A stretch of DNA of 64,000 nucleotides. It comes from Alphaproteobacteria bacterium (lineage in GTDB: Bacteria > Pseudomonadota > Alphaproteobacteria > Caulobacterales > Caulobacteraceae). Where the stretch lies: assembly GCA_018820275.1 (NCBI GenBank), contig JAHJOO010000038.1, positions 1 through 64,000 of the forward strand, read 5' to 3'. Below are positions 7,946 to 15,815 of the stretch, piece by piece; the stretch's first letter is position 1; the number at the start of each line of letters is the position of its first letter. The position numbers and the translations under genes were made by a program. The notes below the pieces were generated by a model. It saw nothing but the letters and a program-made list of their open reading frames with translations. It was not told the origin of the DNA and did no database searches.

Positions 7946-9012
7946 GAGTCGTCTCCGGAAATGACGGTCCAGCGGTCGGCGCCGTCGTCGTCCGGCGCGC
8001 GCCGGACGCGGCCCTGCCGCTCAAGATGGTTCAGGTGGGCGATCGCCTCGCCCGTGGCCATGCCCAGCAGGCCGTCGCCGACGGGTCTGCCGAACAGGGT
8101 CGGAAAGACGTCGACGACGCGGGCGGGATCCCGAAGGCGGCGCTCAAGCCGCTTCAGCGACGTCGCATGGCCCCGTGCGAGGGCGTCGAGGCGACCGTGG
8201 ACGCCCCGGAACGGCTCACCATGCGAGGGTAGCACCAGCAGGTCGGCGGGCAGGAGGTCCCGCAGTTTCGCGATCGACGACAGCCAGTCGCCGAGGGGAT
8301 CGGCGGCGGGTTCCGTCGGCCAGACCGAGATGTTGGACGAGATGCGCGGCAGGATCTGGTCGCCGGCGATGAAGACGCCGTCGCGTTGCCGCCAGAGGCA
8401 GACGTGCTCGGGGCTGTGGCCGTCGCCGATCACGATCCGCCAGTCGTCGCCGCCGATCGTGATCGTCTCGCCCTCCGACAGGCGGACGAAGCTGTGCGGG
8501 AGCGGCTCCACCGCCGAGCCGAAGCGACCATAGCCCTTGCGCCACGCCTCGATCTGCAGGTCCGTCCAGCCGGCGCGGCGATAGAAGACCGCCCCCGCCT
8601 CCGGGGCGGGCCCCGTCTCGGAGATCAGCATGCGGCCGGTGACGTACTCCAGCCGCGACATGAGCAGAGGGGCGTCGAACCGGGCGCAGAGCCTGCCCGC
8701 CAGCCCGATGTGGTCGGGATGCATGTGGGTGCAGATCACCCGGGTGACCGGGCGCCCGGCCAAGGGCCCCGCCAGCGCCGCCTCCCAGGCGTCGACGGAG
8801 ACCGGCGTCTTCAGCCCCGTGTCGACGACCACCCAGCCCTCGCCGTCGGCGATCGCCCAGACGTTCACGTGATCGAGGGCCATCGGCAACGGCAGGCGCA
8901 TCCACAGGACGCCGGGCGCCACGGCGATGGCCTCCCCCGGCGCCGGACGGGCGTCGAACGGATAGGTCAAGGCCGTGTCCGGGACCGTCGCGACGGCTTC
9001 GCCCTCCGCCAT
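7942..9012 (-). CDS. Metallo-beta-lactamase-fold hydrolase
   Basis: A 356-residue MBL-fold protein. The metal-binding motif is THMHPDHIG (HxHxDH, about residues 94-102), with a downstream metal-ligand His in GDGHSPEHV, an Asp in IAGDQILP and a His in PSHGEPF near 262. The C-terminal 70 residues resemble the DNA-/substrate-capping extension found in glyoxalase II-like and LACTB2-like proteins. It probably hydrolyses a thioester or a related ester; pairing with an enoyl-CoA hydratase homolog by ATGA overlap suggests acyl-CoA metabolism, which is an inference. It diverges from the secreted Cys-repeat gene at 9149. Confidence 0.87.
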   Translation of the reverse strand: MAEGEAVATVPDTALTYPFDARPAPGEAIAVAPGVLWMRLPLPMALDHVNVWAIADGEGWVVVDTGLKTPVSVDAWEAALAGPLAGRPVTRVICTHMHPDHIGLAGRLCARFDAPLLMSRLEYVTGRMLISETGPAPEAGAVFYRRAGWTDLQIEAWRKGYGRFGSAVEPLPHSFVRLSEGETITIGGDDWRIVIGDGHSPEHVCLWRQRDGVFIAGDQILPRISSNISVWPTEPAADPLGDWLSSIAKLRDLLPADLLVLPSHGEPFRGVHGRLDALARGHATSLKRLERRLRDPARVVDVFPTLFGRPVGDGLLGMATGEAIAHLNHLERQGRVRRAPDDDGADRWTVISGDDS

Positions 9013-9148
9013 TCGTGCGTCTCCAAAAGCAACTGTCTTTCATAGGCTCCCCGATCCGCATTCGTCCAGTCGTCGCCGCATGATCGCCTTGACCCCGTGC
9101 GACAGGGCCGTCATCGCTTCATCGAAGTCACCGCACAGGATTCCAGTG

Positions 9149-10114
9149 ATGCTCAAACTGTTCGTCGCGACCTCGGTCGCCTGTCTGACGCTGGCCGGCG
9201 GCGCCGCGGCCCAGCAGACCAGCAACCAGCCTTCACGCGCCGAACAGCAGCAGACCACCGCCGTCCTGCCGGGCCGCATCAGCGACGGAAACCAGCGCAG
9301 CGCCCAGGACCGCCGACGGTCCGACCGCCGCCAGCAACAGGCGGCCACGCCGACGCCCGAGCAGGTCGCCGCGGAAGTCGGGCCCCTGGTCGCCGTCGCC
9401 GCGCCGAACTGCCAGATGACGGAGAGCGCCCTGCTGGGCGCGCGCGAGGACGGCACCAAACTGTTCGAAGTCGCCTGCGCCACGGGCCCGGGGTACGTGA
9501 TCGAGGCCGTCGCGGGCGCGCCCAAGGCCAATGACTGCGTGCTGCAGTGGAGCTTCGGCGAGATCCAGCGCGAGGCGGATCCCGCGGCCGACGTCGGCCT
9601 GCAGTGCAGCCTGCCGGGCAACCAGAATCCGGTCCAGGTGATCGCCGCCTACGGCGTCGAAGCGGGCCTGAACTGCCAGGTCGACAAGGCCCTGGCCACC
9701 GCCGTGGACACCTACGAGATCGGATGCGCGGACCGCGACGGCTGGCGTCTGGAGCGCGAAGCCGGCGCCTGGGACGCGACGCCCTGCTGGGAGCTGGCCC
9801 TGACGTCGAACGTCACCTGCCGCTTCTCGACCCGGGAAGACGCCCAAGCCGAATGGCCCAAGCTGGTCGTCGGCACGGACGCCGCCGCCTGCCAGGTCGA
9901 GGACGTGGCCTGGATGGGCGACAACCCCGAGCGGGGGTCGTTCTACGAGCTGAAATGCGCGTCCGGCGAGGGCGTCATCGTGCGGTTCAAGGACGGCGCG
10001 GGCCAGCAGACCTATTCCTGCATCGACGCGCCGCAGATCTTCCGCAAGCCCTGCAGCCTGACCACGGTGGAGGCCCCCGCCGCCGCCCCGGCGCCGACCG
10101 GCGGCCGCGCCTGA
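9149..10114 (+). CDS. Secreted protein with three tandem cysteine repeats, function unknown
   Basis: A 321-residue exported protein not recognised as a known family. A signal peptide (MLKLFVATSVACLTLAGGAA, cleaved after AAA-Q) precedes a Gln/Arg-rich low-complexity stretch to about residue 75. Then come three diverged repeats starting near residues 88, 176 and 248. Each has CQ[MV], then [FY]E[VIL]xCA followed by a Gly-containing turn, then two more cysteines, for 12 cysteines in total, probably six disulfides in the periplasm. The Ala/Pro tail ends PTGGRA. The ATG at 9149 is chosen because the signal peptide starts there. A 12-bp palindrome follows 27 nt after the stop. Confidence 0.8.
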   Translation: MLKLFVATSVACLTLAGGAAAQQTSNQPSRAEQQQTTAVLPGRISDGNQRSAQDRRRSDRRQQQAATPTPEQVAAEVGPLVAVAAPNCQMTESALLGAREDGTKLFEVACATGPGYVIEAVAGAPKANDCVLQWSFGEIQREADPAADVGLQCSLPGNQNPVQVIAAYGVEAGLNCQVDKALATAVDTYEIGCADRDGWRLEREAGAWDATPCWELALTSNVTCRFSTREDAQAEWPKLVVGTDAAACQVEDVAWMGDNPERGSFYELKCASGEGVIVRFKDGAGQQTYSCIDAPQIFRKPCSLTTVEAPAAAPAPTGGRA

Positions 10115-10141
10115 TCCCAGGCCACGATTGACGCTTCCGGT

Positions 10142-10171
10142 GGGGCCCGACGCGCATTAGCGTCGGGCCCC
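10142..10171. repeat. Perfect 12-bp inverted repeat abutting the xth start codon
   Basis: GGGGCCCGACGC (10142-10153) pairs exactly with GCGTCGGGCCCC (10160-10171) around the loop GCATTA. The 3' arm ends at the base before the ATG of xth. No T-run follows, so it is not a standard terminator, and it occupies the place where a ribosome binding site would lie. It may end the transcript of the upstream secreted gene, or xth may start from a leaderless or very short-leader transcript. Confidence 0.7.
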
Positions 10172-10969
10172 ATGCGCATCGCCACCTGGAACGTGAACTC
10201 GGTCAACGCCCGCCTGCCGACCGTACTGGCCTGGCTGGAAGCCGCGCAGCCCGACGTCGTCGGCTTCCAGGAGATCAAATGCCTGGACGAGAAATTCCCG
10301 CGCGAGGCCTTCGAGGCGCTGGGCTACAACGTCGAGACCAACGGGCAGAAGACCTACAACGGGGTCGCCCTGCTCTCGAAATTTCCGATATCCGATCTCC
10401 GCCGCGGGCTGCCGGGCGAAGACCGGACCGGCGTCGAGGTGGATGGACCGCAGGCCCGCTACATCGAGGCGCTGATCGAGGCGCCCCGCCCGCTACGGGT
10501 CGGCTGCCTCTACCTGCCCAACGGCAATCCGATCGACACGCCCAAGTTCGCCTACAAGCTGGACTGGTTCGGGCGCCTGCACGCCCACGCGGCCGACCTG
10601 CTGGGCCAGGAAGAAGCCTTCACCCTGATGGGCGACTACAACGTCATCCCGACCCCGGACGACGCGAAGAATCCGGCCGCCTGGGTCACCGACGCCCTGT
10701 TCCAGCCGGAGAGCCGCGCGGCGTTCCGGGCGCTGAAGGGCCTCGGCCTGTATGAGGCCGGGGAGCTGGGCCGCCAGCCGCCGGGGACCTACACCTTCTG
10801 GGACTATCAGGCCGGCGCCTGGCAGCGCGACCACGGCATCCGCATCGACTTCCACCTGCTGTCGCCGCAGGCGGCCGACCGGTTCCGCGGCGTCGAGACC
10901 CACCGCGAGGCCCGGGACATGGACAAGCCGTCCGACCACGTGCCCGTGGTCGTCGAGCTGGAGGACTGA
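10172..10969 (+). CDS. xth: Exodeoxyribonuclease III
   Basis: A 265-residue AP endonuclease/3'-5' exonuclease of the EEP superfamily, acting in base excision repair. Conserved landmarks are MRIATWNVNSVNAR (Asn ligand) at the N-terminus, DVVGFQEIKC with the catalytic Glu, GCLYLPNGNP, LMGDYNVIPTPDD (Asp-x-Asn), YTFWDYQAGAW and the C-terminal KPSDHVPVVVEL (Asp-His pair). Length fits the ExoIII family. No Shine-Dalgarno sequence is visible; a perfect 12-bp hairpin stands directly before the ATG. It is followed by an unknown gene after 3 bp, probably in the same transcript. Confidence 0.95.
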   Translation: MRIATWNVNSVNARLPTVLAWLEAAQPDVVGFQEIKCLDEKFPREAFEALGYNVETNGQKTYNGVALLSKFPISDLRRGLPGEDRTGVEVDGPQARYIEALIEAPRPLRVGCLYLPNGNPIDTPKFAYKLDWFGRLHAHAADLLGQEEAFTLMGDYNVIPTPDDAKNPAAWVTDALFQPESRAAFRALKGLGLYEAGELGRQPPGTYTFWDYQAGAWQRDHGIRIDFHLLSPQAADRFRGVETHREARDMDKPSDHVPVVVELED

Positions 10970-10972
10970 GCC

Positions 10973-11488
10973 GTGGGCGAGGCGATCCGGCTGTTCCTGC
11001 TGGTCGCCCTCGTCGCGGCGGCCGGCACGACCGGGGTGCTGGCGCTGGCCTGGTGGATGGAGCCCGAGCGCCGCATGCGTCGCGCCATGGCCAAGTCGCT
11101 GGGCGCGCCGGCCGAGACCGAGGCCTATTCCGCCGCCGAGGGCCGGGCCGCCGGCCTGGACTTCGAGGGCGGCCAGGTCGCCGTGCTGTGGGACCGGGGC
11201 GGATCGGGCCTGGTCTATGCCTTCGAGGAAATCGAGGGCGGAGAGGTCATCGTCGACGGCCACGTGCTGGCCCGGGTGCGCCGCGGAGAGGCGCGCAAGT
11301 CGCTGGACGTGCTGGCCCCCGACGCGGAGCAGGTCGTGCTGCGGCTGATGTTCGCCGACGCCCGGCATCCCGAGTTCGAGCTGGACCTGTGGAACGTCAC
11401 CGCGCCGACCCAGACCGGCTCGCCCGCCGAGGCGCTGCGGCTCGGCCGGCGCTGGCTGTCTCACCTCGAGGCCCTGCTGCGCGGTTGA
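10973..11488 (+). CDS. Hypothetical protein with N-terminal membrane anchor
   Basis: I do not recognise this 171-residue protein. It has one hydrophobic segment at about residues 5-26 (LFLLVALVAAAGTTGVLALA), then a soluble domain facing the cytoplasm or the periplasm that is rich in beta-strand-like stretches (GLDFEGGQVAVLWDRGG, GLVYAFEEIEGGEVIVDGHV) and ends in a helix with RLGRRWLSHLEALLRG. The GTG start at 10973 lies 3 bp after the xth stop, so translation is probably coupled to xth. Nothing in the sequence hints at catalysis. It is likely to be a lineage-specific gene of Caulobacterales. Confidence 0.7.
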   Translation: MGEAIRLFLLVALVAAAGTTGVLALAWWMEPERRMRRAMAKSLGAPAETEAYSAAEGRAAGLDFEGGQVAVLWDRGGSGLVYAFEEIEGGEVIVDGHVLARVRRGEARKSLDVLAPDAEQVVLRLMFADARHPEFELDLWNVTAPTQTGSPAEALRLGRRWLSHLEALLRG

Positions 11489-11549
11489 GCGCGGGAACGG
11501 CGGGCGTTAGAAGCGCGCTTCCCCTCCGCCTCCCTTTCCGAGATTTCCC

Positions 11550-12452
11550 GTGGCCCGTCTGTTCGACGCCTACATCATCGCCGACTGGACCGCCGCCGAG
11601 GGCAAGAAGCTGGGCGACAACTCCGTCTGGGTCGGCGTCGCCAAGCGCGACGTGCGCTTTCGCCTGTATTCCGAGACCCACAACGTCGCGACGCGCGCCG
11701 AGGGCGAGAAGCTGATCGCCGACCTGCTGGCCGATCACCGCCGGCGCGGCGACCGCGTGCTGCTGGGGTTCGACTTCAACCTGGGCTATCCGGCGGGCAC
11801 GGCGGCGCGGCTGGGCCTGGAGGGTACGCCGTGGTCGGCGATGTGGAAATTCGTGGCGTCCAACGTCGTCGACAAGGCCGACAACACCAACAACCGCTAC
11901 CAGGTCGCGGCCAAGATGAACCGGCTGATGACCGACGCGGCGTGGCCCTTCTGGGGCGCGCCGGCCAAGCAGACTCAGCGCTGGCTGACGGCCACCAAGC
12001 CGCCGGAGGGCTCGGGCGACATGGCCGAGTTCCGGGCCACCGAACTGGCGGTCCGGAAGGGCCGGCTGCAGCCCAAGAGCGTCTGGCAGATGCACGGCGC
12101 GGGCGCGGTCGGTGGCCAGACCCTGGTCGGCATCGCGGCCGTCCGCCGGCTGGTGGAGAAGCTGGGCGAGAGCGCTGCCGTCTGGCCCTTCGGCACGGGC
12201 TGGAGGAAGCTGGACACCGCCGACGTTGAGCCGCTGTCGACCCTGATCGTCGAGGTCTGGCCGTCGATGTGGGACGCGAAGCCGAACCCGGGCGAGTTCA
12301 AGGACCAGGCCCAGGTGCGCGTCACCGCCGAAGCCCTGGCGCAGATGGACGAGGCGGGCACGCTGTCGACCGCCTTCGCGCCGCCGAAGGGCGCGTCTGA
12401 GGCGCTGATCGCCCAGGTGGAGGGCGAAGAGGGCTGGATCCTGGGAGTCTGA
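11550..12452 (+). CDS. Conserved hypothetical protein, DUF429-like (RNase H-type) fold suspected
   Basis: A 300-residue cytosolic protein starting with GTG. The N-terminus has IIADWTAAEG (about residues 9-18) followed by a strand and GFDFNLGYPAGTAA near 73-86. The D-W-(S/T)-A plus G-F-D-F pattern recalls the DUF429 or RNase H-like nuclease fold. As I recall, related proteins in alphaproteobacteria carry unreliable labels such as CbiG or molybdopterin-guanine dinucleotide synthesis protein; I see no MobB-like Walker A motif, so I do not adopt them. Further conserved-looking parts are VGGQTLVGIAAVRRL and LIVEVWPSMW. The gene is convergent with scpB (7 bp apart). Confidence 0.65.
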   Translation: MARLFDAYIIADWTAAEGKKLGDNSVWVGVAKRDVRFRLYSETHNVATRAEGEKLIADLLADHRRRGDRVLLGFDFNLGYPAGTAARLGLEGTPWSAMWKFVASNVVDKADNTNNRYQVAAKMNRLMTDAAWPFWGAPAKQTQRWLTATKPPEGSGDMAEFRATELAVRKGRLQPKSVWQMHGAGAVGGQTLVGIAAVRRLVEKLGESAAVWPFGTGWRKLDTADVEPLSTLIVEVWPSMWDAKPNPGEFKDQAQVRVTAEALAQMDEAGTLSTAFAPPKGASEALIAQVEGEEGWILGV

Positions 12453-12459
12453 CGCGACG

Positions 12460-13119
12460 TCAGTCCTGGCCCACGAAATCCTGGGCGAACTCCGGGGCGG
12501 CGTCGTCGAGGTCCAGCAGGTCCTCGCCGTCCTCGCTGGCGCCCGGCTGGGGCACCTCGAACCCGGCGGGAATGGCGAAGTCCAGCAGGCCCGCCGCCTT
12601 CATGTCCTGAAGGCCCGGCAGGTCGGCGAGGCTGGCGAGGCCGAAATGCTCGAGGAAGCGGTCGGCGGTGCCGTAGGTGACGGGGCGGCCGGGCGTGCGG
12701 CGGCGGCCGCGCAGGCGCACGAAGCCCATCTCCAGCAGCAGGTCCAGCGTCCCCTTCGACAGGGAGACACCGCGCACGCTCTCGATCTCGGCGCGCGTGC
12801 AGGGCTGGTGATAGGCAATGATCGCCAGGGTCTCCAGCGCCGCGCGCGACAGCTTGCGGGGCTCGTCGCGTTCTTCCGTCATCAGGAAGCCGAGGTCGGG
12901 CGCCGTGGCGAAGCGCCAGCGGTCGGCCACGCATTCCAGACGCACGCCGCGGTCGGCGTAGCGATCCTTCAGCGCCATCAGCGCGGCCGTGACGTCGGCA
13001 CCTTCCGGCAGCCGGCGGGTCAGGTCGGCGGCCGAGAGCGGCGCGGCGGCGGCGAACAGCAGGGCCTCGACCCGGCGTTCCATCTCCGTCTCGTCGGGCT
13101 GGAATTTGAGGTCGGTCAC
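12460..13119 (-). CDS. scpB: Segregation and condensation protein B
   Basis: A 219-residue ScpB, the winged-helix kleisin-associated subunit of the SMC-ScpAB condensin that compacts and segregates the chromosome. The two winged-helix domains cover about residues 10-85 and 90-170; the family hallmarks RRVEALLFAA near the N-terminus and LSRAALETLAIIAYHQPCTR, RGRRRTPGRPVTYGT and FLEHFGLASLADLP are all visible. The C-terminal 40 residues form an acidic tail. The start overlaps the scpA stop as ATGA, the usual ScpA-ScpB coupling that helps keep subunit amounts balanced. Confidence 0.95.
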   Translation of the reverse strand: MTDLKFQPDETEMERRVEALLFAAAAPLSAADLTRRLPEGADVTAALMALKDRYADRGVRLECVADRWRFATAPDLGFLMTEERDEPRKLSRAALETLAIIAYHQPCTRAEIESVRGVSLSKGTLDLLLEMGFVRLRGRRRTPGRPVTYGTADRFLEHFGLASLADLPGLQDMKAAGLLDFAIPAGFEVPQPGASEDGEDLLDLDDAAPEFAQDFVGQD

Positions 13120-13943
13120 GGCGTGAGTTCCAGCGGAAGGCCGCGGCCGCGACGCTTCACGTAGAGGTCGGCGAAGATGGCCTCCTGGCGTACGTCCATG
13201 GCCCCCTCCTTCACCAGCTCCAGCCCGGCCGACAGGGTCGAGGCCAGGTAGCTGGCGCGGCTGGGGCCGTCGGGGTCGTCCGGATCAGCGTCGGGGGCCA
13301 CGGCGGTCAGCGGCGTCCAATGCTGGACGGTGGGCAGGCGCGCGCGCAGCCAGTCGCGGGCGGCCTCCAGCGGGAAGGCCTCGACGCGCTGTCCCGGCGC
13401 ATACTGCCGACGCGCCTCGCGCCGGCGCTGGGAGACGTAGGCGCTCATGAGGCCGTACAGGTCCGCCTCGATGCGGTCGGACGGGATCACCACGGTGGCC
13501 TCGGGGTCGCCGCGCATGAAGACGTCGCGGCCCAGCACCGGCCGCTGGGTCAGGGTCTCGCCCGCCTTGCGCATGGCCTCCAGCTTGCGCAGCCGAAAGG
13601 CCAGGGCCGCGGCCAGATCCTCGGCCGGCACCTCGCCGTCCTTCTGCTTTTCCGCGCGCGGAATCAGCAGCCGCGACTTCAGGAAGGCCAGCCAGCTCGC
13701 CATCACCAGATAGTCGGCCGCCAGCGCGAAATTCCGCCGCCGCGCCTCGTGGACGAAGGCCAGGTATTGCTCGGCGAGAGTAGTGATCGACAGCTTGAGC
13801 AGGTCGACCTTCTGAGACCGGGCCAGGGCCAGCAGCACGTGCAGCGGACCCTCGTAGCCCTCCAGATCCACGACGAAGGCTTCGGACGCCTCCGCCTGCT
13901 CCGCGGCGGAGAAATCGAGATTGGGCTGGAATGCGTCCGTCAC
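13116..13943 (-). CDS. scpA: Segregation and condensation protein A (kleisin)
   Basis: A 275-residue ScpA, the kleisin that bridges the SMC heads. The N-terminal domain shows FVVDLEGYEGPLHVLLALAR and KVDLLKLSITTLAEQYLAFV (about residues 24-65), followed by the YLVMASWLAFLKSRLLIP helix, all typical. The C-terminal winged-helix region ends with FADLYVKRRGRGLPLELTP. The GTG start at 13943 is supported by a GTGA overlap with nagZ, and scpA and scpB also overlap, so nagZ-scpA-scpB is one transcript. The linker around residues 190-225 is Arg- and Asp-rich. Confidence 0.94.
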   Translation of the reverse strand: MTDAFQPNLDFSAAEQAEASEAFVVDLEGYEGPLHVLLALARSQKVDLLKLSITTLAEQYLAFVHEARRRNFALAADYLVMASWLAFLKSRLLIPRAEKQKDGEVPAEDLAAALAFRLRKLEAMRKAGETLTQRPVLGRDVFMRGDPEATVVIPSDRIEADLYGLMSAYVSQRRREARRQYAPGQRVEAFPLEAARDWLRARLPTVQHWTPLTAVAPDADPDDPDGPSRASYLASTLSAGLELVKEGAMDVRQEAIFADLYVKRRGRGLPLELTP

Positions 13944-14986
13944 GCCTGGGCCTCGCCGACGTCGGGTCCCCTGGCCGCGTCCAGCCGGCCCCCCAACAGG
14001 GCGGCGAAGCGGGTTCGGGCCTCCCGCTCGTCCAGCGGTTCCGGTGTGTGGACGATGCGGGCCAGCGCCGCGGCGGCGCGTTTGGACGCCTTGCCCTTGA
14101 GCTTGCCGACGCCCGCAGCGACCTGCTTCATCTCGGCCATGTCGCCGTTCCAGTGCACGACGGCGTCGCACCCCGCCTTCAGCGCCGCCTCGGCGCGTTC
14201 CGTCAGGGTTCCGGACAGGGCGTTCATGACCAGATCGTCCGACAGCAGCAGCCCCTGGAAGCCGAGGTGCTCGCGCATCAGCTTCACCGCCTTCTTCGAC
14301 GTGGTGGCCGGGCGCTTCCTGTCGATGGCGGTGAAGACGACGTGCGCGGACATGGCGATCGGCATGTCGGACAGGGCCTTGAACGGCGCGAAGTCCCAGG
14401 CGTCGAGGGTGTCGAAGTCGGCGTGGACCGTCGGCAGCTCCTTGTGGCTGTCGGCGAAGGCGCGACCGTGGCCCGGCATGTGCTTGATCACCGGCAGGAC
14501 GCCGCCGGCCAGCAGGCCTTCAGCGGCCGCGCGGCCCAGCTGGGCGACGGTCGCGGGGTCCCTAGCATAGGCGCGATCGCCGATGATGTCGTGGGATCCC
14601 GGCACGGGCACGTCCAGCACCGGCAGGCAGTCGACGTTAACCCCGACGGCCTTCAGATCGTGCGCCATCAGCCGCGCGCCCAGCCGCGCCAGTTCGCGGG
14701 CGGCCAGAGGATCGTTGGTCGCCTTCAGATAGGCTTCGCCCGGGGGATATTTCTGCCAGAGCGGCGGCCCCATGCGCTGGACCCGGCCGCCCTCTTGATC
14801 GATCAGGATCGGCGCCTCCCACCCCACGGCCGTGCGCAGGGCGTCGGTCAGACGCCGCACCTGTTCGGGCGACTGCACATTGCGCCGGAACAGGATGAAG
14901 CCCCACGGGTCCGCGTCGGCGAAGAAGGCGGCCTCGTCCGCCCCGAGCTCGTGACCGGCGCAGCCGAGTACCATGGCGGTGCTCAT
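13940..14986 (-). CDS. nagZ: Beta-N-acetylhexosaminidase (NagZ)
   Basis: A 348-residue GH3 enzyme that removes GlcNAc from anhydro-muropeptides in the cytosol during peptidoglycan recycling. The family motifs are ILIDQEGGRVQRM, then the catalytic loop KHMPGHGRAFADSHKELP (about residues 177-194) holding the catalytic His/Asp pair, and the nucleophile Asp in LLLSDDLVMNAL. No signal peptide is present, as expected. It sits upstream of scpA with a GTGA overlap and downstream of the SPOR-domain gene. Muropeptide recycling in this clade can feed into beta-lactamase induction, but no ampR or ampG is in the window. Confidence 0.94.
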   Translation of the reverse strand: MSTAMVLGCAGHELGADEAAFFADADPWGFILFRRNVQSPEQVRRLTDALRTAVGWEAPILIDQEGGRVQRMGPPLWQKYPPGEAYLKATNDPLAARELARLGARLMAHDLKAVGVNVDCLPVLDVPVPGSHDIIGDRAYARDPATVAQLGRAAAEGLLAGGVLPVIKHMPGHGRAFADSHKELPTVHADFDTLDAWDFAPFKALSDMPIAMSAHVVFTAIDRKRPATTSKKAVKLMREHLGFQGLLLSDDLVMNALSGTLTERAEAALKAGCDAVVHWNGDMAEMKQVAAGVGKLKGKASKRAAAALARIVHTPEPLDEREARTRFAALLGGRLDAARGPDVGEAQA

Positions 14987-15032
14987 GCCGGCCTCCGTCC
15001 CCGCAGGATAGCGCGCGCGTTCAGCTGGAACC

Positions 15033-15740
15033 TCAGCGCACGATGCAGTCGCCGCCGGCGGCGCGGATACCGCCGCAGAGGGCGCGGGCGTTCTCGGTCG
15101 ACAGGCCGGTGATGGAGGTGCGGTAGAGCGTGGAGCCGGACGACGAGGTCACCTCCTGCACCCTCTTGCCGGCGCCGCCCGTCAGCTGGGGATACCGGCC
15201 GACGGTGGCCGTCCACTGCTGATCGGCCTGACCGGGGGTGGAGAAGGCGCCGATCTGGACCGAGGCCGAGCCTCCCGCAGGCGCGGGGGCCGGCGCTTCC
15301 TTCACCGGCGGCGCTTCCTTGGCCGGCGGCGGCGTTTCGGTCCTGGGTTCGGGCCGCGGACGCACCGCCTCCGGCGGCGGAGCGTAGGTCGGCGCCGTTT
15401 GCGGCGCGACGGCCTCGTCATACACGTCGATGCCCTCGGCCGGATCGATCGGCTGGGCGTCGGCCGGGGCCTCGACCTTCAGGTCGCCCACCGGCGTGCC
15501 CACGGTCGGCGGGGCATCCTCGGAGCCGCGGGGCCCGGCGCGATAGTAGAGAACGACCGCGATGATCAGAACCAGAAGGACTCCGCCGCTGATGAGCAGG
15601 GTCACCGGCGGTGCCTTGGCCCCGCCTCCGCCCCCGGCGCGACCGCGCGCGTCGAAACCGCCGCGGCGGAAGGCCAGGTCGTCGTCGGTGGGAGGCGTGT
15701 AGGCCCCCCGGTCCTGGCGGTGCGGATCTTCGTGCGACAT
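15033..15740 (-). CDS. SPOR domain cell-envelope protein
   Basis: A 235-residue bitopic membrane protein. A cytoplasmic N-terminus of about 45 residues precedes one transmembrane helix (PPVTLLISGGVLLVLIIAVV, about 45-65), a long Pro/Ala/Glu-rich periplasmic linker (about 70-150), and a C-terminal SPOR domain (about 155-235, starting ASVQIGAFSTPGQADQQW). SPOR domains bind glycan strands lacking stem peptides at division sites, so the protein should localise to the septum. It lies between dgt and nagZ. A minus-strand GCTAAGATC at 15786-15794 resembles a Caulobacter-type -10 element and could be its promoter. Confidence 0.9.
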   Translation of the reverse strand: MSHEDPHRQDRGAYTPPTDDDLAFRRGGFDARGRAGGGGGAKAPPVTLLISGGVLLVLIIAVVLYYRAGPRGSEDAPPTVGTPVGDLKVEAPADAQPIDPAEGIDVYDEAVAPQTAPTYAPPPEAVRPRPEPRTETPPPAKEAPPVKEAPAPAPAGGSASVQIGAFSTPGQADQQWTATVGRYPQLTGGAGKRVQEVTSSSGSTLYRTSITGLSTENARALCGGIRAAGGDCIVR

Positions 15741-15815
15741 GGCGGGCCTCGCTGGCGGTCCGGGCGAATCGAATGCGCGGGCCTCGATCTTAGCCCCGCC
15801 CGGCCGCCTTTCGCA

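Noticed and set aside
6626..8533. A 635-codon plus-strand open frame.
   Set aside because: It is the complement of the acetyltransferase, enoyl-CoA hydratase and metallo-hydrolase genes, all of which have clear motifs on the minus strand.
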